Source: Streptomyces sp. 11x1
GTDB taxonomy: Bacteria > Actinomycetota > Actinomycetes > Streptomycetales > Streptomycetaceae
NCBI RefSeq assembly: GCF_032598905.1
Contig: NZ_CP122458.1
Span: 5,729,001-5,793,000 of the forward strand
Direction: 5' to 3'
Length of the DNA stretch: 64,000 bases
The notes under the pieces were generated by a model, which did no database searches, had not been told where the DNA came from, and saw nothing but the letters and a program-made list of their open reading frames with translations. Made by a program: the position numbers and the translations under genes. Below, one piece after another: positions 42,739 to 51,033 of the stretch (the stretch's first letter is position 1; each line of letters starts with the position of its first letter).

Positions 42739-43895
42739 GGATCGAGTCCGCCCACCGGCTCCGGGACCTGCCCAGGAACTCGTTCGCGTCGACCGTGGCC
42801 AGGATCGACCGGCTCGTGCGGTCGGGCGAGGACGTCGTCAACCTCTGCCAGGGAAACCCCGATCTGCCCACGCCCCCGCACATCGTCGAGTCGCTGCGCA
42901 CCGAGGTCCTCGACCCCGCCACCCACCGGTACGGCTCCTTCTCGGGCCTCCTCGAACTCAAGGCCGCCATCGCCCGGTGGTACGCCACGAACCACCGGGT
43001 CGAGCTGGACCCGGAGACCGAGGTCGCGATCCTGTTCGGCGCCAAGGCCGGACTGGTGGAGCTGAGCCAGTGCTTCCTGGACCCGGGTGACGTGTGTCTG
43101 ATGCCGGACCCGGCCTTCCCGGACTACTGGGCCGGTGTCGCCCTCGCCGGGGCCCGGATGCACCCCCTGCCGCTCCGCCGGCAGAACGGCTTCCTGCCCG
43201 ACTACACGGCCCTCGACCGGGCGACACGCGAGCGGGCCCGGCTGATGTTCCTCAACTATCCCAACAACCCCGCCTCGGTGACGGCACCGCCGGAGTTCTA
43301 CGCCGACACGGTCCGGTTCGCGGACCGGCACGGCGTGCTCGTGGCCTCCGACTTCGCCTACGGTGCCCTGAGCTTCGACGGCGAGGCCCCGGTGTCGTTC
43401 CTGCGGGCGGACGGGGCGAAGGAGGTGGGGGTCGAGTTCATCTCGCTGTCGAAGATGTACAACATGGCGGGCTGGCGGGTCGGCGCCGTCGTCGGCAACC
43501 GCGCCGTCGTCGCCGCGATCGACCTCCTCCAGGAGCACTACTTCGTCTCGCTCCCGCCCTTCATCCAACGCGCGGCGATCACGGCCCTGACCGGGCCCCA
43601 GGACTGTGTCCACGACCTCTCGAAGATCTACGAACGCCGACGTGACGTCTTCGTGTCCGGTGTACGGGAGGCGGGCTGGGACCTCGACGTCCCCCGGTCC
43701 GTCTTCGCCTGGCTGCCGACACCGGCCGACGAGCCCTCCGTCGCCTTCGCCGACGCGCTGCTCGACCGGGCCGGGGTGGCGGTGTCGCCGGGCCGCTGGT
43801 TCGGGGAGCACGGCGAGGGATACGTACGGGTGAGTCTGCTGGCCCCGGAGGAACGGCTCCGCGAGGCGGTCGTCAGGCTGGCCCGGTTCCGCTGA
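42735..43895 (+). CDS. bacF: BacF-type PLP aminotransferase
   Basis: The 386-residue class I/II aminotransferase matches Bacillus BacF: CQGNPDLPTPPHIVESLR, MFLNYPNNPASVTAPPEFYA, FAYGALSFDGEAPVSFL, and the PLP lysine in SLSKMYNMAGWR. BacF transaminates tetrahydro-hydroxyphenylpyruvate to L-tetrahydrotyrosine. Its ATG overlaps the bacE stop, so it closes the operon. The 3' end overlaps the convergent GNAT-Nudix gene by 23 bases. Confidence 0.9.
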   Translation: MRIESAHRLRDLPRNSFASTVARIDRLVRSGEDVVNLCQGNPDLPTPPHIVESLRTEVLDPATHRYGSFSGLLELKAAIARWYATNHRVELDPETEVAILFGAKAGLVELSQCFLDPGDVCLMPDPAFPDYWAGVALAGARMHPLPLRRQNGFLPDYTALDRATRERARLMFLNYPNNPASVTAPPEFYADTVRFADRHGVLVASDFAYGALSFDGEAPVSFLRADGAKEVGVEFISLSKMYNMAGWRVGAVVGNRAVVAAIDLLQEHYFVSLPPFIQRAAITALTGPQDCVHDLSKIYERRRDVFVSGVREAGWDLDVPRSVFAWLPTPADEPSVAFADALLDRAGVAVSPGRWFGEHGEGYVRVSLLAPEERLREAVVRLARFR

Positions 43896-44997
43896 CGTCG
43901 GCCGGCGCCGGCGGACGGTCCCCTGCGTCGGGGTCCCCGGCGTCGGCGGCCGTCCCGAGCTCCGCCAGCAGCCGGGGCAGCTCCGGCGGCCAGACGGGCT
44001 CGGCCGCCGGGTCGGCCAGGTCCGCGGGGGTCCACCAGCGCCAGGCCAGGATGCCCTCCTCGGCGCGGGTGGTGGTGAGGAGGCCGCCGGCCGGCTCGCG
44101 GCGGGGGCCCCGGGCCACGTAGATGTCGTCGTACTGGCGGACGGGGATGCCGGCGCGGGTGAAGTCGTGCTCCCAGGAGCAGAGGAAGGCGCCCGGCTCC
44201 ATGTCCGTCCAGCCCGTCTCCTCGCGCAGCTCCCGCAGGGCACCCTCGCGCGGTGACTCGCCCTCCTCCAGACCGCCGCCGGGCAGGGCCCAGTGCGGGC
44301 CCGTCTCGTCGTCGACGCACCGGAAGAGGAAGACGGCACCCTCCGGATCGAGTACGGCGATCCGCGCGGCCCGGCGCGATCTGCGCGGCGGTTCGCTCGG
44401 CCGTTCGCTCGGCCGTTCGCTCGGCGGTTCGCTCGGCCGTCCGCTCGGCGGTTCGCTCAGCGCCTTGCGCAACACCGTGCAGGGGCGCCCCAGTTGGCGG
44501 TCCCGGCGGTGTTCGACGAACTCGTAGCCGAGGGAGGTCCAGAAGGACAGGGCGCCGGGGTTGTTGTCGAGCGCCGCCAGCCGGACGGCGGCCCGCCCCG
44601 CCCGCCGGAACCGTTCCTCGACGAGGGCCGCCAACTGGCCTCCGTACCCCCGGCGTTGGGTCGACCCGTCGACGAGCAGCAACCCGATCCACGGGTCGGG
44701 GTCGGCGGGATCGGGGTGCCGCGCGAGGGTGATGGCGACCCCGACGAGCCGCCGGGGAGCGGGGCCGTCCCCGTCCTCGGTGCCCTGCCTCGCGAGCAGG
44801 ATCTCCACGTCCGGGTTGGCCAGCTCCATCGCCAGCGCCGCGGCCACCTGTTCGGGACGGATGTCGTTCGCGTCCGGGAAGTCATCGCTCAGGGCGTAGA
44901 AGTCGCGGTTGGAGGCGTGCAGGGCGGTGAGTTCGGCGAGGAGGGGGCCGGGGACGGTTCCGTCCTCGGCTGTGCGGAGCGGTTCGAGCAGCAGCAT
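43873..44997 (-). CDS. GNAT acetyltransferase-Nudix hydrolase fusion
   Basis: The 374-residue protein has an N-terminal GNAT domain (PWIGLLLVDGSTQRRGYGGQ with the acetyl-CoA P-loop; DNNPGALSFWTSLGYEFVEH), a linker of repeated SERPSEPP-type units, and a C-terminal Nudix domain with the box GGGLEEGESPREGALRELRE followed by ETGW. GNAT acetylates amines using acetyl-CoA; Nudix hydrolyses nucleoside-diphosphate compounds. Substrates are unknown. It is convergent with, and overlaps, bacF, so an involvement with the anticapsin-type product (for example N-acetylation) is possible but unsupported. Confidence 0.85.
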   Translation of the reverse strand: MLLLEPLRTAEDGTVPGPLLAELTALHASNRDFYALSDDFPDANDIRPEQVAAALAMELANPDVEILLARQGTEDGDGPAPRRLVGVAITLARHPDPADPDPWIGLLLVDGSTQRRGYGGQLAALVEERFRRAGRAAVRLAALDNNPGALSFWTSLGYEFVEHRRDRQLGRPCTVLRKALSEPPSGRPSEPPSERPSERPSEPPRRSRRAARIAVLDPEGAVFLFRCVDDETGPHWALPGGGLEEGESPREGALRELREETGWTDMEPGAFLCSWEHDFTRAGIPVRQYDDIYVARGPRREPAGGLLTTTRAEEGILAWRWWTPADLADPAAEPVWPPELPRLLAELGTAADAGDPDAGDRPPAPADVSGTGPA

Positions 44998-45074
44998 GGC
45001 CGCACGTTATCGATCAGGGGACCTGTCGGTGGACCTACGGTTCCTCCGGATACGAAGGAGCGGAGGGGGGGCGT

Positions 45075-45764
45075 GTGGAACAGCGCGTGCGCGTGCACAA
45101 GGCGCGGCTGGGCGGTGACGAGTTCCGGGTGATCCGGCCGACCCCGTCGGCGGCACGGCTGGCGCTGCGCGACGACCACCACTGGCTGTCGATGTACGTC
45201 GACCGGGCGGGCGCGGAGCAACTCGTCGCCCTGTGGGCGCTGGCCGCCCGGTCCGCCCGGTCGCTGGTCCATCTGCCGATCCGGGCGGCGGCCGTTCCCG
45301 ACGGTGCCGGCAGTGGCGGTGCCGGCAGCGGCGGCGGCGGCGAACCTGTCGCGCTGGACCTGGTCCTGGTCCACCAAAGCCTGCGGTTCCCGACTGGCGC
45401 GTGGAAGGAGGTACGGTCCCGGCTCGACGCCGGTCGGCCCCAGACCACGGCGACACCGGAGCGGGACTTCCCGGACGAGGACGCCGTCGACTACGGGAGA
45501 TGGCACCACCGTTCGTACCGCGACCAGCTCGCCTTCGGCATCGCGGCGCACACCCTGTTCGTCGTGGGCAGCCCCACCGCGTTCCGCGAGCGGGGCGCCG
45601 CTCTGCGGGGGCTCGTCGACGAGGCGCCGTCGTTCCCGCACCGGCACCCGGACGCCGGGCACTTCTGCGTCGAACTCGACCCGGGCCCCTGGTCCCGGAT
45701 ACGGAACCGGCGGCGTGTCCCCGCCTCGCTGCACATCCAGTACTGCGCCGGCTGGCGTGTATGA
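45075..45764 (+). CDS. Hypothetical protein
   Basis: The 229-residue soluble protein starts at GTG 45075. It has DEFRVIRPTPSAARLALRDD, a glycine-rich loop (AGSGGAGSGGGG) and RWHHRSYRDQLAFGIAAHTL. It resembles conserved Streptomyces proteins near terD and arfB but has no named domain known to me. It diverges from the GNAT-Nudix gene and is followed by a bidirectional terminator at 45768-45802. No function can be assigned. Confidence 0.7.
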   Translation: MEQRVRVHKARLGGDEFRVIRPTPSAARLALRDDHHWLSMYVDRAGAEQLVALWALAARSARSLVHLPIRAAAVPDGAGSGGAGSGGGGEPVALDLVLVHQSLRFPTGAWKEVRSRLDAGRPQTTATPERDFPDEDAVDYGRWHHRSYRDQLAFGIAAHTLFVVGSPTAFRERGAALRGLVDEAPSFPHRHPDAGHFCVELDPGPWSRIRNRRRVPASLHIQYCAGWRV

Positions 45765-45767
45765 CGG

Positions 45768-45802
45768 CCGAAGGCCCCGCCGTGCGCCGGCGGGGCCTTC
45801 GG
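45768..45802. terminator. Bidirectional terminator between a hypothetical gene and terD
   Basis: A 15-bp perfect stem (CCGAAGGCCCCGCCG and its complement) with a 5-base loop lies between two convergent genes. Confidence 0.85.
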
Positions 45803-45837
45803 TGAAGCGGTGAAGCGGTGGTGCGGTGGTGCGGAAC

Positions 45838-46413
45838 TCAGACGTTGACGCCGAAGTCCTGGGCGATACCGACGAGACCCGAGGCGTAGCCCTGGCCGAC
45901 CGCGCGGAACTTCCATTCGGCGCCGTTGCGGTACAGCTCGCCGAAGACCATGGCGGTCTCGGTGGCGGCGTCCTCGGAGAGGTCGTAGCGGGCGATCTCG
46001 ACGCCACCGGCCTGGTTGACGATACGGATGTAGGCGTTGCGGACCTGGCCGAAGTTCTGCGAGCGGTTCTCCGCGTCGTAGATGGAGACCGGGAAGACGA
46101 TCTTGTCGATGTCGGCGGGGAGGCCCGCGAGGTTGACGTTGATCGCCTCGTCGTCGCCCGCGCCCTCGCCCGTGCGGTTGTCGCCGGTGTGGACGATCGT
46201 CTGGTCCGGGGTCTGCTTGTTGTTGAAGAAGACGAAGTGGCCGTCCGAGTAGACCTTGCCCTGCGTGTTGACCGCGATCGCGGAGGCGTCGAGGTCGAAG
46301 TCCGTGCCGGTGGTGGTGCGGACGTCCCAGCCGAGGCCCACGGTGACGGCGGTCAGGCCCGGAGCCTCCTTGGTGAGCGAGACGTTGCCACCCTTGGACA
46401 GGCTTACAGCCAT
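45838..46413 (-). CDS. terD: TerD-family stress protein (third copy)
   Basis: The 191-residue TerD reads [74 protein letters not shown] and [17 protein letters not shown]. It is a close paralogue of the copy at 20085, with all acidic calcium-site positions present. Unlike that copy, its upstream region (46414-46500) has no TCTACA-N4-TGTAGA dyad, so it is probably regulated differently. ATG at 46413 fits the family. It ends at the shared terminator 45768-45802. Confidence 0.95.
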   Translation of the reverse strand: MAVSLSKGGNVSLTKEAPGLTAVTVGLGWDVRTTTGTDFDLDASAIAVNTQGKVYSDGHFVFFNNKQTPDQTIVHTGDNRTGEGAGDDEAINVNLAGLPADIDKIVFPVSIYDAENRSQNFGQVRNAYIRIVNQAGGVEIARYDLSEDAATETAMVFGELYRNGAEWKFRAVGQGYASGLVGIAQDFGVNV

Positions 46414-46630
46414 GGTTGGGAGTCCTTCCCTCGTTGCGTACGTGCCTTACAGGCTTCGTGCCGGGGACGAAGCTACCTGTACCCCTATGAACGTCGGGAG
46501 GGGCGCCAGAGGTTCCAGCGGTTTTTACTTTCTTTACCCGGGGAGCCCGTGGAACCCAGGGAGCCCTGAGGAACCCGGGTGCCGTGAAAAGGGCGTGACG
46601 TGGACCGGACATCCGCGCGACCATGGGGGC

Positions 46631-47059
46631 ATGTCCGGTCCTTACGTCATCCGTGGCTCCGTCTCGCTTCCCGAGGCCGAGCTCATGTGGCGCTTCTCCC
46701 GCTCCTCCGGTCCCGGCGGACAGCACGTCAACACCAGTGACTCGCAGGTCGAGCTGCGGTTCGACCTCGCGAACACCGAGGCGCTGCCCGAGGTGTGGAA
46801 GGCGCGGGCGCTGGAGCGGCTCGCGTCGCGGCTCGTCGACGGGGTGGTCAGCGTCCGCTCCTCCGAGCACCGTTCGCAGTGGCGCAACCGGGAGACCGCC
46901 GCCGTACGGCTGGCCGCACTGCTCGCGGAGGCGACGGCGCCGCCGCCCAAGCCGCGCCGGGCCACCCGTATCCCGCGCGGGATCAACGAGCGGCGGCTGC
47001 GGGAGAAGAAGCAGCGCTCGGACACGAAGCGGGGCCGGTCGGGGCAGGGCTGGGGCTGA
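46631..47059 (+). CDS. arfB: ArfB/YaeJ-type ribosome-rescue peptidyl-tRNA hydrolase
   Basis: The 142-residue protein carries the release-factor GGQ motif in SSGPGGQHVNTSDSQVELRF and a basic C-terminal tail (PRRATRIPRGINERRLREKK, SDTKRGRSGQG), the two hallmarks of ArfB. It frees peptides from ribosomes stalled without a stop codon, with the tail entering the empty mRNA channel. It is shorter than RF1/RF2 and lacks codon-recognition domains. ATG at 46631 fits. Confidence 0.93.
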   Translation: MSGPYVIRGSVSLPEAELMWRFSRSSGPGGQHVNTSDSQVELRFDLANTEALPEVWKARALERLASRLVDGVVSVRSSEHRSQWRNRETAAVRLAALLAEATAPPPKPRRATRIPRGINERRLREKKQRSDTKRGRSGQGWG

Positions 47060-47074
47060 GGGCCGGGGCCCGGC

Positions 47075-47677
47075 CTACTGGGACAGTTGCCGGTAGCGGC
47101 CGCGGAAGTAGGTGAGGGGGCTTGTGTCCGGGCCCGGGAGGGTCGCGGTCAGGACTCTGCCGATGACCAGGGTGTGGTCGCCCGCGGTGACGCGCTGTTC
47201 CGTGTGGCACTCCAGGGTGGCCAGGGCGCCGTCGAGCAGAGGCGCGCCGGTGGCCTCGCCCCGGGTGTGGGGGACGGAGTCGAAGAGGAGGCGGTCGCTC
47301 ACGCGGTTTCGCATGGCGAAGCGTGCCGCGACGGTGTGCTGGTGGTCGGAGAGGACGGAGACCGCCCACCGGGGCTGCTCGGCGAGCAGGTCGTCCATGC
47401 GGGAGCCCTCGCGCAGGCTCACCAGGACGAGGGGCGGGTCGAGGGAGACGGACATGAAGGAGGTGGCCGTCATACCCACGTCCTCGCCGCGCGGCCCGTC
47501 CGGATCCAGCGCCGCCTCGTGCGCGGTCACCAGGACCACGCCCGCCGCCAGTCGGGACATCGCGGCACGGAACTCGTCTTCGCTCACCCCCTCAGCATGC
47601 CCGCCGGGGAGGGAACCGGGGGCGGCCGGGGTGCGCTGGGCCACGGGCGCGTTTGCGAGAGGAACTGTCTTCGACAC
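47075..47677 (-). CDS. Flavin reductase-like FMN-binding protein
   Basis: The 200-residue protein has the HpaC/ferric-reductase fold: FRAAMSRLAAGVVLVTAHEA, VGMTATSFMSVSLDPPLVLV, VSVLSDHQHTVAARFA and a C-terminal HTLVIGRVLTATLPG. It should reduce or bind FMN/FAD for a partner monooxygenase; no partner is adjacent. GTG 47677 is the longest start; an internal GTG about 30 codons in (VSEDEFRAAMSR) may be the true one. It is convergent with arfB. Confidence 0.88.
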   Translation of the reverse strand: MSKTVPLANAPVAQRTPAAPGSLPGGHAEGVSEDEFRAAMSRLAAGVVLVTAHEAALDPDGPRGEDVGMTATSFMSVSLDPPLVLVSLREGSRMDDLLAEQPRWAVSVLSDHQHTVAARFAMRNRVSDRLLFDSVPHTRGEATGAPLLDGALATLECHTEQRVTAGDHTLVIGRVLTATLPGPDTSPLTYFRGRYRQLSQ

Positions 47678-47867
47678 GCTCGCACGCTAGTCCGCGGCGA
47701 GGGGCTCCCACATCGGGCCGGGGCCCCACCCCGCCCCGGACCTGCGACCTAGGGCCCTCCGAGCGCACCGGTCAAGGTCGCTCACAGTGCCTACACAGAG
47801 TTCTGAATCCTGTTCAGGAAGCGCATGCGGGAAACGCATAAACTCCACTCAATTGCTCAGGTTCCGC

Positions 47868-47934
47868 TGTGACTTGAGTCACAGGAGCCATATTTTGTTG
47901 ACCCTGTGTACCGAGTGGGCTTCACGCTGTGATT
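47868..47934 (+). promoter_or_regulatory. cdgB upstream region with a BldD-box-like site
   Basis: The 387-base gap before cdgB is less GC-rich than its surroundings. It contains a perfect 7-2-7 dyad TGTGACTTGAGTCACA (47868-47883) and TCACGCTGTGATT (47922-47934). The second agrees with the BldD consensus TNACNCWGNGTNA at 7 of 9 fixed positions. BldD is known to control cdgB in Streptomyces; use of these exact sites is inferred. Confidence 0.5.
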
Positions 47935-48064
47935 CAGTGGCGGGGAAGCTGGAACCTGTAAGCGGGAACTGTAAGCGGTAGTAAGCCCGCGAGTTAAGCA
48001 CTCGAGCAGGTTCCGCAGGGTACCTGGAGCCTGGAGCTGCCACGAGATCTCGGGGGGAGGGCGA

Positions 48065-49813
48065 ATGGAGACCGAGTCGGAGCCCTACGTCCGTCTGACG
48101 ACGCTACGGCAGCTGCACCAGGTGATGGCGGACATGAACACCGCGCGCAGCCTGGCCGACACGCTGCAGACCGTCGCCGACGGCGTGGTCAACGGCCTGG
48201 GCTACGAACTGGCCTGCGTCAACCTCGTCCGCCCCGACGGCGACCTGGTCGTCGCCGCCCTCTCCGGCAACAGCGCCGCCGAGGCCCTGATCACCGGCCG
48301 CGTCGGCTCCCGCGCCTCCTGGGACCGTCGGCTGAACATGGGCGAGGCCTGGGGCGACCTGCGGTTCATACCGCACACCGAGGGCTGGGTGCTCGACGAG
48401 GACGACGTCCCCCAGTGGTATACCGACGGCCCCGCGCCCCGCTTCGAGGACGAGTGGCACCCCTCCGACCGCCTCTTCGCGCCGATGTACACGCCGGGCG
48501 CCGGCGGCGCCTCCTGCGGCGAGCTGCTCGGGGTCATTTCCGTGGACCGACCGCGAAACGGTCGCCGACCGGGCGCGTGGGGACGCGAAGCGCTCCAGAT
48601 GTACGCCTTCCAGGCCGCCATCGCGATCAGTAACGCTCGGCTGCGCGCCAACATGCAGCGCGCACTGGTCAGGCTCGAAAGGGAGCAGCAGGCGCTGCGC
48701 GCCAGCGAGGAATCCTTCCGGCAGGCGTTCGAGTACGCCCCGAGCGGTATGGCCATCGCGGAGATGGGCGGCGACCAGCACGGCCGGATCCTGCGGACCA
48801 ACGACGCCCTGTGCCGGCTGCTGGGCCGGCCCGCCTCCGCCATGCGGCGGTACGCCTTCTCCGACCTCGTCCACCCCGAGGACATAGGCACCCTCCTGCG
48901 GACCTCCGCCGAGGGCGGGCGCGCCGAGCTGCGCCTCGGGCGCCGCGACGGGACGTTCGTGTGGGTGTCCCTGCGCAACAGCGTGGTCGCGGACGCCGCC
49001 GACGGGCCCCGCTTCCTGCTCACCCACGTCGAGGACATCGAGGAGCGCAAGCGGCGTGAGCTCCAGCTCGCGCACCGGGCCTCGCACGACGCCCTCACGG
49101 GCCTGCCGAACTCCGCCGAGCTGCGCTCGCGCCTCTCCGCCCGTATCTGCCAGCGCCCCCAGTCCCTCCCGGCCGGCGCGGCGGCCGACTCCATGAACGC
49201 GGCCTTCGGGCAGTTCGGCGAGCAGGGCGAGGGGGGCGGGTTCGGGGAGTACGGCGCCGAGCACGCGGCGCGGCTGCCGCACCCGTCGTTCGACGCCTAC
49301 GAGGCCGCCGGGCACAGCGGGCACGTCTTCGACTTCCACGCGGCCGGCGGCCCGTACGACGCCTTCGACCACCATGTGCACACCGTCGCGCCCGAGGACG
49401 ATCGTGACGACGGGACCAAGGGGCTCGCGGTGCTCTTCTGCGACCTCGACGGGTTCAAGTCGATCAACGACCGGTTCGGGCACAACGCGGGCGACGCCGT
49501 CCTCATCGAGGTGGCCCGGCGGCTCAGCCGGGGCGTGCGCGACGGCGACACCGTGGCCCGGCTCGGCGGTGACGAGTTCGTCGTCCTCGCCGACGGCCTC
49601 GGCCGCGCGGACGCCCAGGACCTCGCCGTACGCCTGCGCAACGAGATCATCCAGCCGATTCGCGTGGACGGCCGGGCGATGCGCGTCGGGGCCAGTTTCG
49701 GCATCGGATGGGCCCACTGCGGAATGACGGCGGACGAGGTGTTGAAATCAGCTGACGAGCGGATGTACGTCGAGAAACGATCTCGTCCCAGACAGCACAG
49801 GCGGGCCGGATAG
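48065..49813 (+). CDS. cdgB: CdgB, GAF-PAS-GGDEF diguanylate cyclase
   Basis: The 582-residue protein makes c-di-GMP, the signal that holds BldD as a dimer and delays development. It has a GAF-like domain (about 20-200), a coiled linker, a PAS domain (SFRQAFEYAPSGMAIAEMGG; DLVHPEDIGTLL), then GGDEF. The active motif RLGGDEFVVL is intact, and RDGD five residues before it is an intact inhibitory I-site. A 90-residue low-complexity insertion (FGQFGEQGEGGGFGEYGAEH and following) splits the GGDEF domain after ALTGLPN. ATG at 48065 follows GGGGGGAGGG. Confidence 0.93.
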   Translation: METESEPYVRLTTLRQLHQVMADMNTARSLADTLQTVADGVVNGLGYELACVNLVRPDGDLVVAALSGNSAAEALITGRVGSRASWDRRLNMGEAWGDLRFIPHTEGWVLDEDDVPQWYTDGPAPRFEDEWHPSDRLFAPMYTPGAGGASCGELLGVISVDRPRNGRRPGAWGREALQMYAFQAAIAISNARLRANMQRALVRLEREQQALRASEESFRQAFEYAPSGMAIAEMGGDQHGRILRTNDALCRLLGRPASAMRRYAFSDLVHPEDIGTLLRTSAEGGRAELRLGRRDGTFVWVSLRNSVVADAADGPRFLLTHVEDIEERKRRELQLAHRASHDALTGLPNSAELRSRLSARICQRPQSLPAGAAADSMNAAFGQFGEQGEGGGFGEYGAEHAARLPHPSFDAYEAAGHSGHVFDFHAAGGPYDAFDHHVHTVAPEDDRDDGTKGLAVLFCDLDGFKSINDRFGHNAGDAVLIEVARRLSRGVRDGDTVARLGGDEFVVLADGLGRADAQDLAVRLRNEIIQPIRVDGRAMRVGASFGIGWAHCGMTADEVLKSADERMYVEKRSRPRQHRRAG

Positions 49814-50025
49814 AGCCCGGTGTGACAGCGGAGACACCGGGACAGAAGCCCAGGTCAGAGCCCGCTGGCGGCTGAAAGACGCCTGGTCGGCGCTGTACCG
49901 GCCGGGCGATGAGGTCCGAGTCACCCGTTTGGACCATCACGAGCGGGTAGGCTCGCTCTCCTACACCCCCACGCACCAACCCGCCACCCGTACCGCATGT
50001 ACCGCACCGCTGAGGAGACCAAGGG

Positions 50026-51009
50026 ATGACGCCCGGCAACAACGGCGCGAGCACGCCCGAGGACGACGACCCGTTCGGCTACCTCTACGCCGACGGGCAG
50101 GCCCGAGGAGCCCAGCCGCCCAGCGCGAGCTACGGCTACCCGAACGCGGTCAACCGGGCGCGTCCGGTCGGCGAACGCCAGTACGGGCAGCAGACCCAGC
50201 AGGCACCGCAGGCCGCCACCGCGCAGTACGGGCAGGTCCCGCAGCAGGGTTACGGCCAGCCGCAGGGCGCCCCCGGCCAGCCGAACGCGCACTACCAGGC
50301 CCCCGAGAGCTTCTCCGGCGGTGCCCAGACGACGCGTCAGCAGGCGTACGGCAACGGCGGGGGCGGCGGCCGGGGCCGTGGCCCCAACACCAAGGGCCTC
50401 CTCATCGGCGCGATCGCCGTGGTGGCCGCCGTGGTGATCGGCATCAGCGTCGCCATGCTGGGCGGCGACGACTCCGACAAGGCCTCGGGCAACGACACCG
50501 GTGCCTCCACCGGCCCCACCACCCAGGAGAGCGCCGACCCCAGCCCGTCCGCCAGCAAGTCCAAGAAGGCCGAGGCCAAGGAACTCCCCAAGGCCGAGGC
50601 CAAGACTCTCCTCCTCGGCGGCAACGCGGCTATCGCCTCCGACGTCTCCGGCGCGAAGTCGGAGGGCGGGTTCTATGTGGGGAACTTCAACTCGGTCGGG
50701 TCGTCCATCACCTGGAAGATGGAGGACGTCCCGGCGGGCGGCAAGTACACGCTCTACGTCAACTACGGCGTCCCGGGCAAGAAGGCCGACGCCACCCTCA
50801 CGGTCAACGGCACGGCCCAGACCCGCCCGCTCAACCTGGACAACTTCGCCAAGGGCCCCGAGGGCGACTACGAGAAGGGCTGGACGAACACCTACGCGTC
50901 CATCCAGCTCAACAAGGGCAGCAACGAGATCAAGATCTCTTGCGAGGACGGCAACTCCTGCGACGTCAACTTCGACCAGCTGTACCTGGAAAAGGGCTGG
51001 AAGAGCTGA
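50026..51009 (+). CDS. Membrane-anchored protein with a CBM35/CBM6-like domain
   Basis: The 327-residue protein has a Gln/Gly/Pro-rich cytoplasmic N-terminal part (about 120 residues, GQVPQQGYGQPQGAPGQPNA), one membrane helix (GLLIGAIAVVAAVVIGISVA), a charged linker, and an extracellular carbohydrate-binding-like beta-sandwich (GGFYVGNFNSVGSSITWKME; YTLYVNYGVPGKKADATLTV; two Cys in SCEDGNSCDVNF). It has no catalytic domain. It might bind cell-wall or external sugars. ATG at 50026 follows GGAG. It lies between cdgB and a sugar kinase. Confidence 0.82.
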   Translation: MTPGNNGASTPEDDDPFGYLYADGQARGAQPPSASYGYPNAVNRARPVGERQYGQQTQQAPQAATAQYGQVPQQGYGQPQGAPGQPNAHYQAPESFSGGAQTTRQQAYGNGGGGGRGRGPNTKGLLIGAIAVVAAVVIGISVAMLGGDDSDKASGNDTGASTGPTTQESADPSPSASKSKKAEAKELPKAEAKTLLLGGNAAIASDVSGAKSEGGFYVGNFNSVGSSITWKMEDVPAGGKYTLYVNYGVPGKKADATLTVNGTAQTRPLNLDNFAKGPEGDYEKGWTNTYASIQLNKGSNEIKISCEDGNSCDVNFDQLYLEKGWKS

Positions 51010-51033
51010 GGCCCGCTCGCAGGAGCCGATGCC

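Noticed and set aside
46414..46500. A BlaI-type operator before the third terD
   Set aside because: CTACCTGTACC is present but lacks the TCTACA/TGTAGA dyad.
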